Counted from the first letter of the stretch, positions 35,580 to 44,365 are shown. The stretch: DNA of 64,000 nucleotides from DVED01 sp963838375 (GCA_963838375.1 CAWIQY010000003.1:496001-560000), one strand, 5' to 3'. Notes: generated by a model from the letters alone, not told the origin. A program made the numbers and translations.

Positions 35580-38500
35580 ATGTCTGAGTCGATCGACTTT
35601 CAGCCCTATTTGCACGCCATTTGCCAGCACTACGAGCGATGGTGGGAAGTTTACACCGTCACGGATGCCGAGGGACGGGAATGCCGGAAAGCGCTAGAAA
35701 AACCTGCATCGCCGTTTGATTTTGGGTTGATGGTGCAAACGGTGACGCGAGACGAACCCCGAACCCCAAACCCCGAAAACCCAGAAGAACCGAAAGAAAA
35801 AATCGAACGATTGCCGGTGTTGGAGGGGTTGCGGAAGTATGCCTTTGACGAGAAAACCCGGCAAATCCTGCTCGTTGGACGTCCGGGTTCGGGGAAATCC
35901 ACGGCGCTAGCACGGTTGCTGTTAGAGGAAGCGACCCTCATCCCCAACCCCGCTGCCAATTTGACCCTCACCCCCAACCCCTCTCCCAACTCTGGGAGAG
36001 GGGAGATAGAGGTGATTCCGGTGTTGGTGGAGTTGCGCTATTGGCAAACTTCCATCACCGCGTTGATGCTGGAATTCTTTCGCCGACACGGACTGAATTT
36101 GAGCGAGGCGGAACTGGAAAACTTGTTGAATGCCAATCGGGTGTTGGTGTTGATGGATGGGGTGAACGAGTTGCCGTCAGAGGACGCTCGATCGCAATTA
36201 GCCGCATTTCGCCGCCAGTATCCACGGGTTCCGGCAATTTTCACCACGCGGGATTTGAGCTTGGGGGGCGATGTTGGCATCGAGAAGAAGCTGGAAATGC
36301 AACCCCTGACGGAAGCGCAGATGCAGGGGTTCGTGAAGGCGTATTTGCCGGAATGCGGGGAGGCGATGTGGCGGCAGTTGCAGGGACGATTGCGGGAGTT
36401 TGGGAAAACGCCGTTGCTGCTGTGGATGTTGTGCGAGGTGGTTCGCCAAAGTCCTAACGCTCAGTTGCCGAACAATTTGGGCGGGATTTTTCAGGTGTTT
36501 ATGCGTTCATACGAGGAGAGTAGCGTTCGGAAACACGAAGTGGCGGCATTGAAGGGGGATGTGAGACCATTATCGGATAGGCGTTTGTGGTGTAAAGCCC
36601 TGAAGCATTTGGCGTGGGTGATGATGTGGGGGGAAGAACCCGTTGATTTCCGAGTTGTGATTCGTCGCAGCGAAGCGGAACGGGAACTGGAGAAGCTGTT
36701 CGAGAAAGAGCCATCTCCGCCAAAAACCAGCCGCGATTGTCTGGACGATTTGCTGAAATATCATCTGCTGCAAATTAAAACCGGGGATGAGATTGAGTTT
36801 CGCCACCAACTGATTCAGGAATATTACGCGGCAGAGGCGCTGTTGGTAAGGTTGCCGGAGTTGAGCGATGGGGAACTGAAGCAGGAGTATCTGAACTATC
36901 TGAAGTGGACGGAACCCGTGGCGTTGATGTTGGCGCTGGTGGGAGATGAGGCGCAGGCGGTGCGGGTGGTGCGGTTGGCGCTGGAGGTGGATGGGATGTT
37001 GGGTGCGCGGTTGGCGGGGGAGGTGAAGCGGGAGTTTCAGCAAACAGCTATTGATTTGATAAACGTCGATAGATTGCCTGATGGCTCTGAAATTTCCAAT
37101 TGGCTTCGAGTTGAACTTTTGGGGAGAACGCGCTCTAGATTGGCACTGCCAAGACTTCAAAGCTTTCTCAACAGCACCAACTTAGAAGTTGTTAAAAGAT
37201 CAACTTTCTGGCTCGGTTTTATGGGATATCCAGAGGCTGTACCAAGTCTGCTTCAAAAACTGTCTGGTTTAGAAAGAAATGTAGTCCTTCAGCCGCATAA
37301 GCGTAAACAACTAGCGATCTATCTCCAAAGTCTGGCAAGTGAACCTCGATGTATGGAGGATTTTAATCCAGATTTACATTTGGCAGGATGTACGGAGTTG
37401 TCTTGGGAAATACTATCTTTAGAAGTATCTATTCTTGAATCAATCGTCAAGATTTCTCCTCAAAAATCGACGGTTATATTAATATTACGTGACTTACTAC
37501 CCAAATCTATTTTATGGTCTGTTGTTTCTTGCGAATCTAGAATTCATAAACTATCAGCACAGATCGATCGAGATTGGTGTTTGAATTATTCTCGTGATAT
37601 CTTAGAAAGATCTGACAATCCCAATCAAATCCAGCAAGCAGCAGAATTAATACTAGCAACAGGAAAGCTATATGAAATCACTCTATTAATTAAACGATTG
37701 AACTACGAGAAAGATTTACAGATGCGTAAGTCTCTTATCGAGGCTCTGGTTATGTTTGATACCCCTGAAGCAGTGGAAGCTTTAGTTAGGCTTTTAGAAG
37801 ACTCAGATTCTTCTATTCAGGTACACGCAGCAAAAACACTAAGTAAACACAAGCCAGTCCGGGCAATTGATACACTAATACCATATCTAAATCATCTAAA
37901 TTCGGGTGTGAAGTGGTACGCCGCTTGTGTACTATCCGAACTACACAATAGCGCTGCCATCCCCATCTTGTTGGAAAGACTACAAGATCAACGTCGCCGT
38001 ATCCGAAGGACTGCGGCTGCGTTGCTGGGTGAGATTGGAAGTGATGAATATGAAGTAATTACTACGTTGATAGCAACCCTAGAAGATCCAGATTATGCTG
38101 TTCGTAGAAGTGCTGCTATTGCTTTGGCTAATTTCAATCGAGAAGAAGCCATTCCAGAGCTTATCAAAGCTCTCTATCATTATTATCCCCAAAGTGGTGC
38201 TAATGCTACAGCTATTTTTCATGCTCGAACTGACTTAAATATTAAGCTCCGAGGAATGAGTGATGAAGACTTGATGTCTCTTGGAGATCCCGAATCTGTT
38301 AGAGAATGGTGTTTTGAGCAAAATTGCAGAGCTTTTCGAGATCCGGTCGTCAAAGCCTTGGGTAATTTTGAGGCAAACGAAATTGTGGTTCAACACTTAA
38401 CTAAGGTTCTGAATCAAGGTTTAAAAGCGGCTGCGATTCCGCTGGGAATGATTGGAAAAGAAGAAGCAATACCTACTTTACTTGAATTACTACGCGATCC

Positions 38501-38963
38501 TAGCCAAACCTCATTTAAAACTCAAGAAATCACTGATGCGCTTGTTCATTTGATTTCTCTAGGACACACTTCAATTATCGAAACTCTAATTTCAAATTTA
38601 GAAAATATCAATTCAATCAAACTGACCGATCCCTACTTTCGGAATAGAGTAGTCATCATTTTGCTGAGCGTCGAGTCTAAAATAATGGCTGAATACTTAC
38701 CGCGTTTAATTTGGCTCCTTTCTACAGAAGTTGGAGAACACGCAGTATGGGCAATCTCCACGATTCAATACAACTGCAAATTCTACAACTACGACATTTT
38801 CCATTCCCCACCCATTCCGAAAGCGGAAACCGAACCCCCACCCGGACAAACGACGAATAATTTTTACATCGACACCCTCAACGCCGCCAACTCTGCTCTC
38901 AACCTCGGCGGCACAATCCACGGCAACCAAACCAGCACCCAAAACCCCAAACCCGAACCGTAG
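35580..38963 (+). CDS. NLR-like NACHT NTPase with HEAT repeats and C-terminal tag motif
   Basis: This is a 1,127-residue STAND/NACHT protein. Residues 1-90 form an N-terminal region (FQPYLHAICQHYERWWEVYT) that I recall from cyanobacterial NACHT proteins. NACHT follows with Walker A GRPGSGKST (100-108), Walker B VLVLMDGVNELP (188-199), sensor TTRDL and a winged-helix-like part (EFRHQLIQEYYAAEALL). Residues about 500-1080 are HEAT-like repeats (AVEALVRLLEDSDSSIQVHAAKTL). The last 37 residues are an Asn/Gly-rich motif (NSALNLGGTIHGNQTSTQN) that recurs in the protein encoded at 39704. Such proteins typically sense a trigger through the repeats and act in defence or programmed death. A repeat-derived insertion lies between Walker A and B. 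Confidence 0.9.
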   Translation: MSESIDFQPYLHAICQHYERWWEVYTVTDAEGRECRKALEKPASPFDFGLMVQTVTRDEPRTPNPENPEEPKEKIERLPVLEGLRKYAFDEKTRQILLVGRPGSGKSTALARLLLEEATLIPNPAANLTLTPNPSPNSGRGEIEVIPVLVELRYWQTSITALMLEFFRRHGLNLSEAELENLLNANRVLVLMDGVNELPSEDARSQLAAFRRQYPRVPAIFTTRDLSLGGDVGIEKKLEMQPLTEAQMQGFVKAYLPECGEAMWRQLQGRLREFGKTPLLLWMLCEVVRQSPNAQLPNNLGGIFQVFMRSYEESSVRKHEVAALKGDVRPLSDRRLWCKALKHLAWVMMWGEEPVDFRVVIRRSEAERELEKLFEKEPSPPKTSRDCLDDLLKYHLLQIKTGDEIEFRHQLIQEYYAAEALLVRLPELSDGELKQEYLNYLKWTEPVALMLALVGDEAQAVRVVRLALEVDGMLGARLAGEVKREFQQTAIDLINVDRLPDGSEISNWLRVELLGRTRSRLALPRLQSFLNSTNLEVVKRSTFWLGFMGYPEAVPSLLQKLSGLERNVVLQPHKRKQLAIYLQSLASEPRCMEDFNPDLHLAGCTELSWEILSLEVSILESIVKISPQKSTVILILRDLLPKSILWSVVSCESRIHKLSAQIDRDWCLNYSRDILERSDNPNQIQQAAELILATGKLYEITLLIKRLNYEKDLQMRKSLIEALVMFDTPEAVEALVRLLEDSDSSIQVHAAKTLSKHKPVRAIDTLIPYLNHLNSGVKWYAACVLSELHNSAAIPILLERLQDQRRRIRRTAAALLGEIGSDEYEVITTLIATLEDPDYAVRRSAAIALANFNREEAIPELIKALYHYYPQSGANATAIFHARTDLNIKLRGMSDEDLMSLGDPESVREWCFEQNCRAFRDPVVKALGNFEANEIVVQHLTKVLNQGLKAAAIPLGMIGKEEAIPTLLELLRDPSQTSFKTQEITDALVHLISLGHTSIIETLISNLENINSIKLTDPYFRNRVVIILLSVESKIMAEYLPRLIWLLSTEVGEHAVWAISTIQYNCKFYNYDIFHSPPIPKAETEPPPGQTTNNFYIDTLNAANSALNLGGTIHGNQTSTQNPKPEP
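35934..36006. repeat. REP-like repeat inserted in the NLR coding sequence
   Basis: Two ACCCTCA(T/C)CCCCAACCCC units are followed by a hairpin (arms CCCCTCTCCCA and TGGGAGAGGGG at 35978-36003). This is a well-known cyanobacterial intergenic repeat pattern, here read in frame as about 25 Pro/Asn/Thr-rich residues between Walker A and Walker B. Confidence 0.75.
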
Positions 38964-38997
38964 AATAGAAATACATTTCGTTCCTCAATAAGGGAAT

Positions 38998-39022
38998 GGT
39001 GCGTTTCGTTCCTCAACACACC
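38998..39022. repeat. Short hairpin repeat before the TA pair
   Basis: GGTGCGTT and AACACACC form an 8-bp imperfect stem around TCGTTCCTC. A degenerate second copy lies at 40144-40168. Hairpins of the GGTGCGTT...AACGCACC type are common small repeats in cyanobacteria. Confidence 0.6.
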
Positions 39023-39030
39023 CTACCACT

Positions 39031-39345
39031 ATGCAAATTACGATCGATCTTCCCGATTCCCTCACCCAAACTGACACCTTCAACGAAGCCGATTGGATGC
39101 GAGAAATTGCGATCGCTCTTTTCTGCCAAAAAGGTATTACCCTCGATATCGCCAGCAAAATTGCTAGAATTTCTATTGACGACTTCTACCAACTCCTCGT
39201 CAGCCGGAATCTCATCGTACCCCCCACCGATCCCGACGACGATCCTGACGAACTTATCCTAACCAGCCTTCGCACTTCCCTGCAACAAATCGACGAGAGC
39301 AAAGTCCATCCGATTTCCGATCTCTGGGAAGAAATCGATGCCTGA
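39031..39345 (+). CDS. UPF0175-like antitoxin
   Basis: This is a 104-residue protein. The first 70 residues fit the UPF0175 helical DNA-binding family (MQITIDLPDSL, REIAIALFCQKGITLDIASK, IARISIDDFYQLL), typical of antitoxins. The tail (LRTSLQQIDESKVHPISDLW) resembles the toxin-wrapping C-termini of RelB/Phd-type antitoxins. It overlaps the toxin gene by 8 bases, the usual antitoxin-first order. It should repress its own promoter and neutralise the toxin. Confidence 0.8.
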   Translation: MQITIDLPDSLTQTDTFNEADWMREIAIALFCQKGITLDIASKIARISIDDFYQLLVSRNLIVPPTDPDDDPDELILTSLRTSLQQIDESKVHPISDLWEEIDA

Positions 39346-39691
39346 AGAAACACCCGCCATTCAAATCTTTTTCTCCGATGAATTTAAATCTCGGCTTCGC
39401 GCCCTCGCCAAACGATATCGAAGCATTCGTACCGATCTGCAACCGCTACTCGACGAACTTCAATCGGGAAATTTTGTGGGCGATCGCATTCCGGGAACCG
39501 GATATACTGTATTCAAAGTTCGCCTCAAAAACAGCGATATTCAAAAGGGTAAAAATGCAGGCTATCGCGTCATTTACCAACTCAGAGGGAATACCTGTAT
39601 CTTTCTAATTCTGATTTACTCCAAATCGGACTACAGCGACATTCCAGCCGATCGAATTCAAGAAATCATCGAGAATTTCGACCTATCCTAG
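39338..39691 (+). CDS. RelE/ParE-superfamily toxin
   Basis: This is a 117-residue basic protein. The pattern FSDEFKSRLRALAKRYRSI, DRIPGTGYTVFKVRLKN, GKNAGYRVIYQL and FLILIYSKSDYSDI fits the RelE/ParE toxin fold: two N-terminal helices, then a beta sheet with a conserved Arg in the GYRVIY strand. Members are usually ribosome-dependent mRNases or gyrase poisons; which applies is unclear. It is translationally coupled to the UPF0175-like antitoxin and lies 12 bases upstream of the tagged small-protein gene. Confidence 0.82.
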   Translation: MPEETPAIQIFFSDEFKSRLRALAKRYRSIRTDLQPLLDELQSGNFVGDRIPGTGYTVFKVRLKNSDIQKGKNAGYRVIYQLRGNTCIFLILIYSKSDYSDIPADRIQEIIENFDLS

Positions 39692-39703
39692 AAAATCCAA
39701 ACC

Positions 39704-40132
39704 ATGAATAACAATACTTTCAACATCAACAATTTCAACGCAGAAAACTCACCCCTCAACCTCGGCGGCACAGTCCAAGGAGATCAAAACGCGACGCAAA
39801 ATAACTACGCCGCTCCCAATCCTCAACTCGAAGCTGCTTTACAAGACCTGAAAAACACCCTCGCCGAACTACAGCAACAACACCCAAATATCGCCACCGA
39901 AACTGAAGCCATAGAAATTATCGACGGCGAACTCACCAATCCTTTCCCCTATCCCACCGCCAGCAAACTCTTCCTCCTGCGCCAGCAACTCCTCAACCCG
40001 GAACGCCACTTCCAAGCTACCAAAGCTACTGTCATTGAAATTGTCAAACATTATTTGGAAGAAAGCATTTTTGCCAAAGCTTTTATTACGTATATTGATA
40101 CCCTCAGCAGCGATTCGGGACAGGGGGCATAA
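39704..40132 (+). CDS. Small protein sharing the NLR tag motif
   Basis: This is a 142-residue protein. Residues 1-37 (NNFNAENSPLNLGGTVQGDQ, then NATQNNYAAP) match the C-terminal motif of the NLR at 35580: NSxLNLGGTxxGxQxxTQN is shared, and 18 bases (CTCAACCTCGGCGGCACA) are identical. Residues 40-135 are helical (LEAALQDLKNTLAELQQQ, TETEAIEIIDGELTN, VIEIVKHYLEES), a layout I recall in cyanobacterial proteins and domains associated with NACHT or caspase genes. No enzymatic motif is seen. It may pair with the NLR through the motif, as a partner or regulator; this is inference. Confidence 0.75.
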   Translation: MNNNTFNINNFNAENSPLNLGGTVQGDQNATQNNYAAPNPQLEAALQDLKNTLAELQQQHPNIATETEAIEIIDGELTNPFPYPTASKLFLLRQQLLNPERHFQATKATVIEIVKHYLEESIFAKAFITYIDTLSSDSGQGA

Positions 40133-40143
40133 GCTTTAGAAAT

Positions 40144-40168
40144 GGTGCATTTTGTGTCTCAATATACC
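40144..40168. repeat. Short hairpin repeat after the tagged small protein
   Basis: This is a degenerate copy of the repeat at 38998-39022: AATGGTGCATTTTGTGTCTC followed by AATATACCC, against AATGGTGCGTTTCGTTCCTC followed by AACACACCC. The two copies bracket the antitoxin, toxin and small-protein genes. Confidence 0.5.
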
Positions 40169-40254
40169 CTGGGCAATGAGTGGGCAAAATTGAAAAAAAC
40201 TATAAGCGGAACCTCACTTAGATATGGGCTAATTTCTACTTATTTGCTCGTATT

Positions 40255-41154
40255 TTATTCAAGGATGCCAATTCCAGCCCGATCGAGAATTTGGGGAATC
40301 AAATCTTCGCGTTTGACTGCCATTAAATGAACGCCTTGACAAATTTGGCGGGCGAGTTTAACTTGTTCGGCGGCGATCGAAATTCCTTCTTGTAGAGGAT
40401 CGGTTGCTTTTTCTAGGCGCTCGATCGTTTCTTCAGGAATTTGCACGCCGGGAACGTACTTATTCAAAAATCGAGCATTTTTTGCCGATTTAATCAGAAA
40501 AATTCCCGCCAAAACGGGTTTTCCCATCCCGTTCGCCACTTGAGTCATAAACTTATCCAGACGATCGAAGTCTGAGATCAATTGACTTTGGAAAAACTCT
40601 GCCCCCGCTTCAATTTTACGTTCAAAACGACGCTGCAAGCTAGAAAAACTCTTCAGTTGCGGATCGACTGCCGCACCGGGAAATAAATCTAAAGCTTCGT
40701 CGGGAAGTGGTTTATCGTTGGCATCCAATCCCGCATTCAAGTTAGAAATTGCCCGCAGCAGCCGTACCGACTCCCAATCAAAAACGCTGCGGGCGTCGGG
40801 AGAGTCTCCGGCTTTCACCGGGTCTCCAGTCAGGGCTAAAATATTTTGGATACCCAAAGCGTGAGCACCCATCAAATCCGCTTGTATGGCAATCCGATTG
40901 CGATCGCGGCACGCCATCTGACAAATGGGTTCTATGTCATGTTTGAGTAACAAAACCGACATCGTTAAGGGAGACATCCGCAGTACAGCTCTCGATCCGT
41001 CTGTAATATTGACGGCATGGACTCGATTTTTCAAGCCTTTTGCCATTAAGAGCGCATGCGTGGGGTTTCCTCCTTTGGGTGGCATGATTTCGGCAGTGAT
41101 TAAAAACTCACCAGTTTGGACGGCATTGCGGAAACGGGATAGCATTTGGGTCAT
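40255..41154 (-). CDS. metF: Methylenetetrahydrofolate reductase family protein
   Basis: This is a 299-residue TIM-barrel flavoprotein of the MTHFR family. FLITAEIMPPKGGNP carries the catalytic Glu region, and ICQMACRDRNRIAIQADLMGAHALGIQNILALTGDP is the folate/FAD-binding core. Members reduce 5,10-methylene-tetrahydrofolate to 5-methyl-tetrahydrofolate for methionine synthesis. The ATG of MTQMLSRFRNAV is taken as start; the frame is open 25 codons further up without family resemblance. The N-terminal branch differs from Escherichia coli MetF, so the gene symbol is by family only. Confidence 0.82.
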   Translation of the reverse strand: MTQMLSRFRNAVQTGEFLITAEIMPPKGGNPTHALLMAKGLKNRVHAVNITDGSRAVLRMSPLTMSVLLLKHDIEPICQMACRDRNRIAIQADLMGAHALGIQNILALTGDPVKAGDSPDARSVFDWESVRLLRAISNLNAGLDANDKPLPDEALDLFPGAAVDPQLKSFSSLQRRFERKIEAGAEFFQSQLISDFDRLDKFMTQVANGMGKPVLAGIFLIKSAKNARFLNKYVPGVQIPEETIERLEKATDPLQEGISIAAEQVKLARQICQGVHLMAVKREDLIPQILDRAGIGILE

Positions 41155-41483
41155 TGCAGAATGGGAATTGGATCGACGGGACGCAACAAAATGAAGATGG
41201 CGGTTGAGGCAGGCAAATCTAGACTTCAAGCGACAAGTCCTCTCGCCCGGCGCTCTAGCATATCGGCGTCAATGCTTTGTCTGGTCTCCATTTTAGCTTA
41301 TGAGTGGTTTGGGAAGCTATCAGCCCCGCGCTGTCATCGAAGAGTCAGTATCGGGACTAAATCGCAACCCATCGTTTCCAGACTCTAGAGCTGAAATTCC
41401 GGCGCGATCGCTCTATAATGCCAACGATCGACTCAAACTGTATCCAAAGCTATTCAACGCCATTAAGGGAGATTGTTGAAACT

Positions 41484-41819
41484 ATGACTGATTTTCTCGA
41501 TTTTCTCAAGCACCAAATTGCCTATGTTGCCCAAGGCGAGTTTAAACCGGGCAAGTTTGCCGAAGCTAAAGAACTGTTTGAAAAAGCGGTTTCCACCTAC
41601 GATCAAGGGTTTAAAGGTGCTTATCTTCTGCAAGAACCGGGAACGGATAAAGGCATTGCTGTAATTTTTTGGGAAGAGATCGCCGATATGGATGCTAACA
41701 AAAACGAAACCTGCGAGGCTGTGTTACAAGAAATGGCTCATTTGTTTGTTCGTCCGCCGCAAACGATGTTTTACGAAGTTTGTGCACAGGTTGACAGCCC
41801 GACTTCATCGTCAGCCTAA
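41484..41819 (+). CDS. Small ABM-like protein
   Basis: This is a 111-residue protein. The alternation of strands and helices (EFKPGKFAEAKELFEKAVSTYD, GFKGAYLLQEPGTDKGIAVIFWE, ETCEAVLQEMAHLF) looks like a dimeric alpha/beta barrel of the antibiotic-biosynthesis-monooxygenase type. Function is unknown. The ATG at 41484 gives the compact domain; an in-frame ATG at 41418 is less likely. Confidence 0.7.
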   Translation: MTDFLDFLKHQIAYVAQGEFKPGKFAEAKELFEKAVSTYDQGFKGAYLLQEPGTDKGIAVIFWEEIADMDANKNETCEAVLQEMAHLFVRPPQTMFYEVCAQVDSPTSSSA

Positions 41820-41898
41820 GGATCCTTTGGTGCAGCGATCGAGTTTACCTTTTTCTCGGTTGCTTCTCGATCGCCGATCCTAATATAGAGGTGGAACG

Positions 41899-42177
41899 AT
41901 GCGAAACTGTGGCAAAATTTACTGCTTTCTCGCCAGTTGGGAACGATCGACAGACTTTGACTCTCGGCACGTTCCCGATTGGCTCGAACTGGGTGTCAAT
42001 TGGCAAGGGTATCGCATTTCCACGGTGCCCTGGGTTGCCGACGTCGCCCGAGTGATGGGTTTGCTGCCGATCGAAGATACTCTCGAAGAGTGGATTTTCC
42101 ATCTCGAAAGTTTGGGGCTTCGGGAGGTTACTCCGGTTTGTTGCCAAGACTTCTATGAAGATCGGCTATATAGCTAA
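41899..42177 (+). CDS. Conserved-looking small protein of unknown function
   Basis: This is a 92-residue acidic protein rich in Trp and Leu (SRHVPDWLELGVNWQGYRIS, WVADVARVMGLLPIEDTLEE). A ribosome site GAGGTGG lies just before the ATG. I do not recognise a family. It is followed by the convergent tRNA-Ala gene 23 bases later. Confidence 0.6.
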   Translation: MRNCGKIYCFLASWERSTDFDSRHVPDWLELGVNWQGYRISTVPWVADVARVMGLLPIEDTLEEWIFHLESLGLREVTPVCCQDFYEDRLYS

Positions 42178-42200
42178 TTCTCGGACTAGCGTCTTTTTTA

Positions 42201-42273
42201 TGGAGATAAGGAGACTCGAACTCCTGACGTCCTGCTTGCAAAGCAGGCGCTCTACCAACTGAGCTATACCCCC
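42201..42273 (-). tRNA. tRNA-Ala (UGC)
   Basis: This is a 73-base tRNA on the minus strand. The acceptor arm GGGGGTA pairs with TATCTCC with two G-U pairs and discriminator A. The D-arm (AGCTCAGTTGGTAGAGC), anticodon stem-loop CCTGCTTTGCAAGCAGG with anticodon TGC, and T-arm with GTTCGAGTC are all present. CCA is not encoded. Confidence 0.97.
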
Positions 42274-42474
42274 GCGACTTCGAGAAAGATTGGCTTTTGC
42301 CGTCATTTATCTTTCTACCTTTGCTATTATACCTTTTATTTCGTTCTTGTCTAGGGGCGATCGAGATTTTTTTGAGCCGGGGACATTATGGTGGAGACAA
42401 GACACAGGCAACGGGCAAGGATTTGCGATCGTTTGCCGTGGTTGCCAAAATCTCGTACTGATTACTGACTACCC

Positions 42475-43269
42475 ATGACCATCGTTGCCACGTTTTATAA
42501 GTTTATCCAACTGGCTGATTTTTCCCAAAAGCGTGTTCCTCTGTGGACTTACTGTGAATCACAGGGGGTTAAAGGTACAATTTTATTGGCAGCAGAGGGG
42601 ATTAATGGCACGATCGCCGGTTCTCGTGGGGGAATTGATGCGGTTCTGGCGTTTTTGCGTGCCGACTCCCGTTTGAGCGATCTAGAAACCAAAGAGTCCC
42701 AGGCGGAAGTTTCCCCGTTTCAACGGTTAAAAGTGCGCTTAAAAAAGGAAATTGTCACTCTGGGTGTCCCCACCGTCGATCCCGGCAACCGGGTGGGCAC
42801 TTATGTCAGTCCCCAAGAGTGGAACGATCTGATTGACGATCCCCAAACGATCGTCATCGATACCCGCAATGCCTACGAAGTCGAGATCGGCACATTTGCC
42901 GGGGCGCAAAATCCCCATACCGAGTCTTTCCGCGAATTCCCTGACTATGTAAGCCAACATCTCGATCCCAGTCAACACAAAAAAATTGCTTTATTTTGTA
43001 CGGGGGGGATTCGCTGCGAGAAAGCCACTTCCTACTTACTCGATCGGGGGTTTGAGGAAGTGTATCATCTCAAAGGCGGGATTCTCCAGTATTTACAAGA
43101 CATTCCTGCCCAAAAAAGCCGGTGGCAGGGGGAATGCTTTGTCTTTGACGAACGGGTTGCGGTTACACAGGGTCTCGCCGCCGGAAGCTACGATCTGTGC
43201 TCGCACTGCGGCTTCCCCATTCCCAAGATATCTGGGGGGGGAAATCCTTGTCCTGCTTGCGGAAATTGA
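42475..43269 (+). CDS. trhO: tRNA uridine(34) hydroxylase, rhodanese-related
   Basis: This is a 264-residue protein of the TrhO (YceA) family. It has the N-terminal ACP-like domain (GTILLAAEGINGTIAG) and a rhodanese domain with catalytic Cys in ALFCTGGIRCEKA, followed by YHLKGGILQYL. TrhO makes 5-hydroxyuridine at tRNA position 34. The C-terminus ends with a four-Cys cluster (DLCSHCGF, NPCPACGN), slightly short for the family; a run of eight G at 43233-43240 lies inside this tail. Two hairpins follow before the convergent rnhA. Confidence 0.9.
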   Translation: MTIVATFYKFIQLADFSQKRVPLWTYCESQGVKGTILLAAEGINGTIAGSRGGIDAVLAFLRADSRLSDLETKESQAEVSPFQRLKVRLKKEIVTLGVPTVDPGNRVGTYVSPQEWNDLIDDPQTIVIDTRNAYEVEIGTFAGAQNPHTESFREFPDYVSQHLDPSQHKKIALFCTGGIRCEKATSYLLDRGFEEVYHLKGGILQYLQDIPAQKSRWQGECFVFDERVAVTQGLAAGSYDLCSHCGFPIPKISGGGNPCPACGN

Positions 43270-43314
43270 GGCAAGCAGGCTAGGTTTCACGTGCGGGTGG
43301 AAAAGCCTCGTTAG

Positions 43315-43342
43315 CCCCTTATCCCAAATTTAGGATAAGGGG
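43315..43342 (+). terminator. Hairpin between trhO and rnhA
   Basis: The stem arms CCCCTTATCC and GGATAAGGGG enclose an 8-base AT-rich loop. A second, weaker stem (TTGCTCT with AGAGCAA) lies at 43357-43382. The two genes converge, so both hairpins may end transcription from either side. Confidence 0.65.
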
Positions 43343-43396
43343 AATTGGATGTTCCATTGCTCTTTTAAGGTTAAGAGAGCAATTTAGGGTGAGAGT

Positions 43397-44365
43397 CTAA
43401 TCAACCCGTTCCAATTGCCAGAGAATTTGATTGCCTTCGCGTCGCACTCGCGATACAACCCAGTTGCGCCAAACCCAGTGGTCTCCTCTCGAGGTGACAG
43501 CACTGGCATTGACATCAATCAAATCGGCGAGTTCGGAACTGCTGATCAAATAGCCTTTTTCTGCTATTTCATCGGCAATACACAGGCTTTCTAGGACATC
43601 GCGCAATGCGTCAATCCGAGAAGCGGAAGATCGGTTGTCAAGGGTAGCCTCATTAGCGATATGGGTCAGGTCTGTCATTTCAGGCTGGGAAATTAAAGAA
43701 TTACAGGTTACAGATGTCGATTGTAACCTCTCATTTGCAGGGTTGTGGATGCGATCGGAAGATAAATTGAGTTTTGGGGCGATCGGTCGTTCTTTGGAAA
43801 TAGGGGCGAATCCGTTCGAGTCCAATGCTGTTGGGGACTGTCGATCCAGGGTTGGGGACGAATTAAATTGAAGACTTTTTGGCTGTTGTAAAGATGGGGT
43901 TCGACCTTGAGCAAAATTACGGGCGATGGTGTCGCAGCGTTCGTTTCCTTCATTTCCGGAATGACCCCGAACGTATTCCCATCGAATTTGAGAGGAATTG
44001 AGACGATCGAGGATTTCCCACAAATCTCGATTGAGAACGGGTTTTCCGGTTGATGTTTTCCAGTTTTTGTTTTTCCAACCGCGAATCCATTGGGTAATGC
44101 CATTTTTGACATATTCGCTATCGGTATACAGTGTTACAGACTGGGTTTGTCGAGATTGGGCGAGAAACTCCAGACCGGCGATGGCTGCCTGCATTTCCAT
44201 GCGGTTATTGGTTGTTTCCGGTTCCATTCCCCCCAGTTCGCAAACCGATCGATCGTTAAAGTAGATGACGGTTCCCCATCCGCCTTTGCCGGGATTGCCG
44301 CTACAGGCTCCATCGGTATAAATTTGTTGGATGCACGGGGTTTGTGGCGTTTTTGTGGTTGTCAT
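43397..44365 (-). CDS. rnhA: Ribonuclease HI with C-terminal extension
   Basis: This is a 322-residue RNase HI that cleaves RNA in RNA-DNA hybrids. Catalytic residues are all present in the first 150: Asp18 in YTDGACSGNPG, Glu57 in NRMEMQAA, Asp82 in LYTDSEYVKNGI, His135 in VRGHSGNEGNE and Asp145. A low-complexity linker of about 95 residues leads to a second domain (ALRDVLESLCIADEIAEKGY, LIDVNASAVTSRGDHWVWRN), about 85 residues and helical, that I do not recognise by name; its pattern resembles a winged helix. The length is about twice that of E. coli RNase HI. Confidence 0.92.
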   Translation of the reverse strand: MTTTKTPQTPCIQQIYTDGACSGNPGKGGWGTVIYFNDRSVCELGGMEPETTNNRMEMQAAIAGLEFLAQSRQTQSVTLYTDSEYVKNGITQWIRGWKNKNWKTSTGKPVLNRDLWEILDRLNSSQIRWEYVRGHSGNEGNERCDTIARNFAQGRTPSLQQPKSLQFNSSPTLDRQSPTALDSNGFAPISKERPIAPKLNLSSDRIHNPANERLQSTSVTCNSLISQPEMTDLTHIANEATLDNRSSASRIDALRDVLESLCIADEIAEKGYLISSSELADLIDVNASAVTSRGDHWVWRNWVVSRVRREGNQILWQLERVD

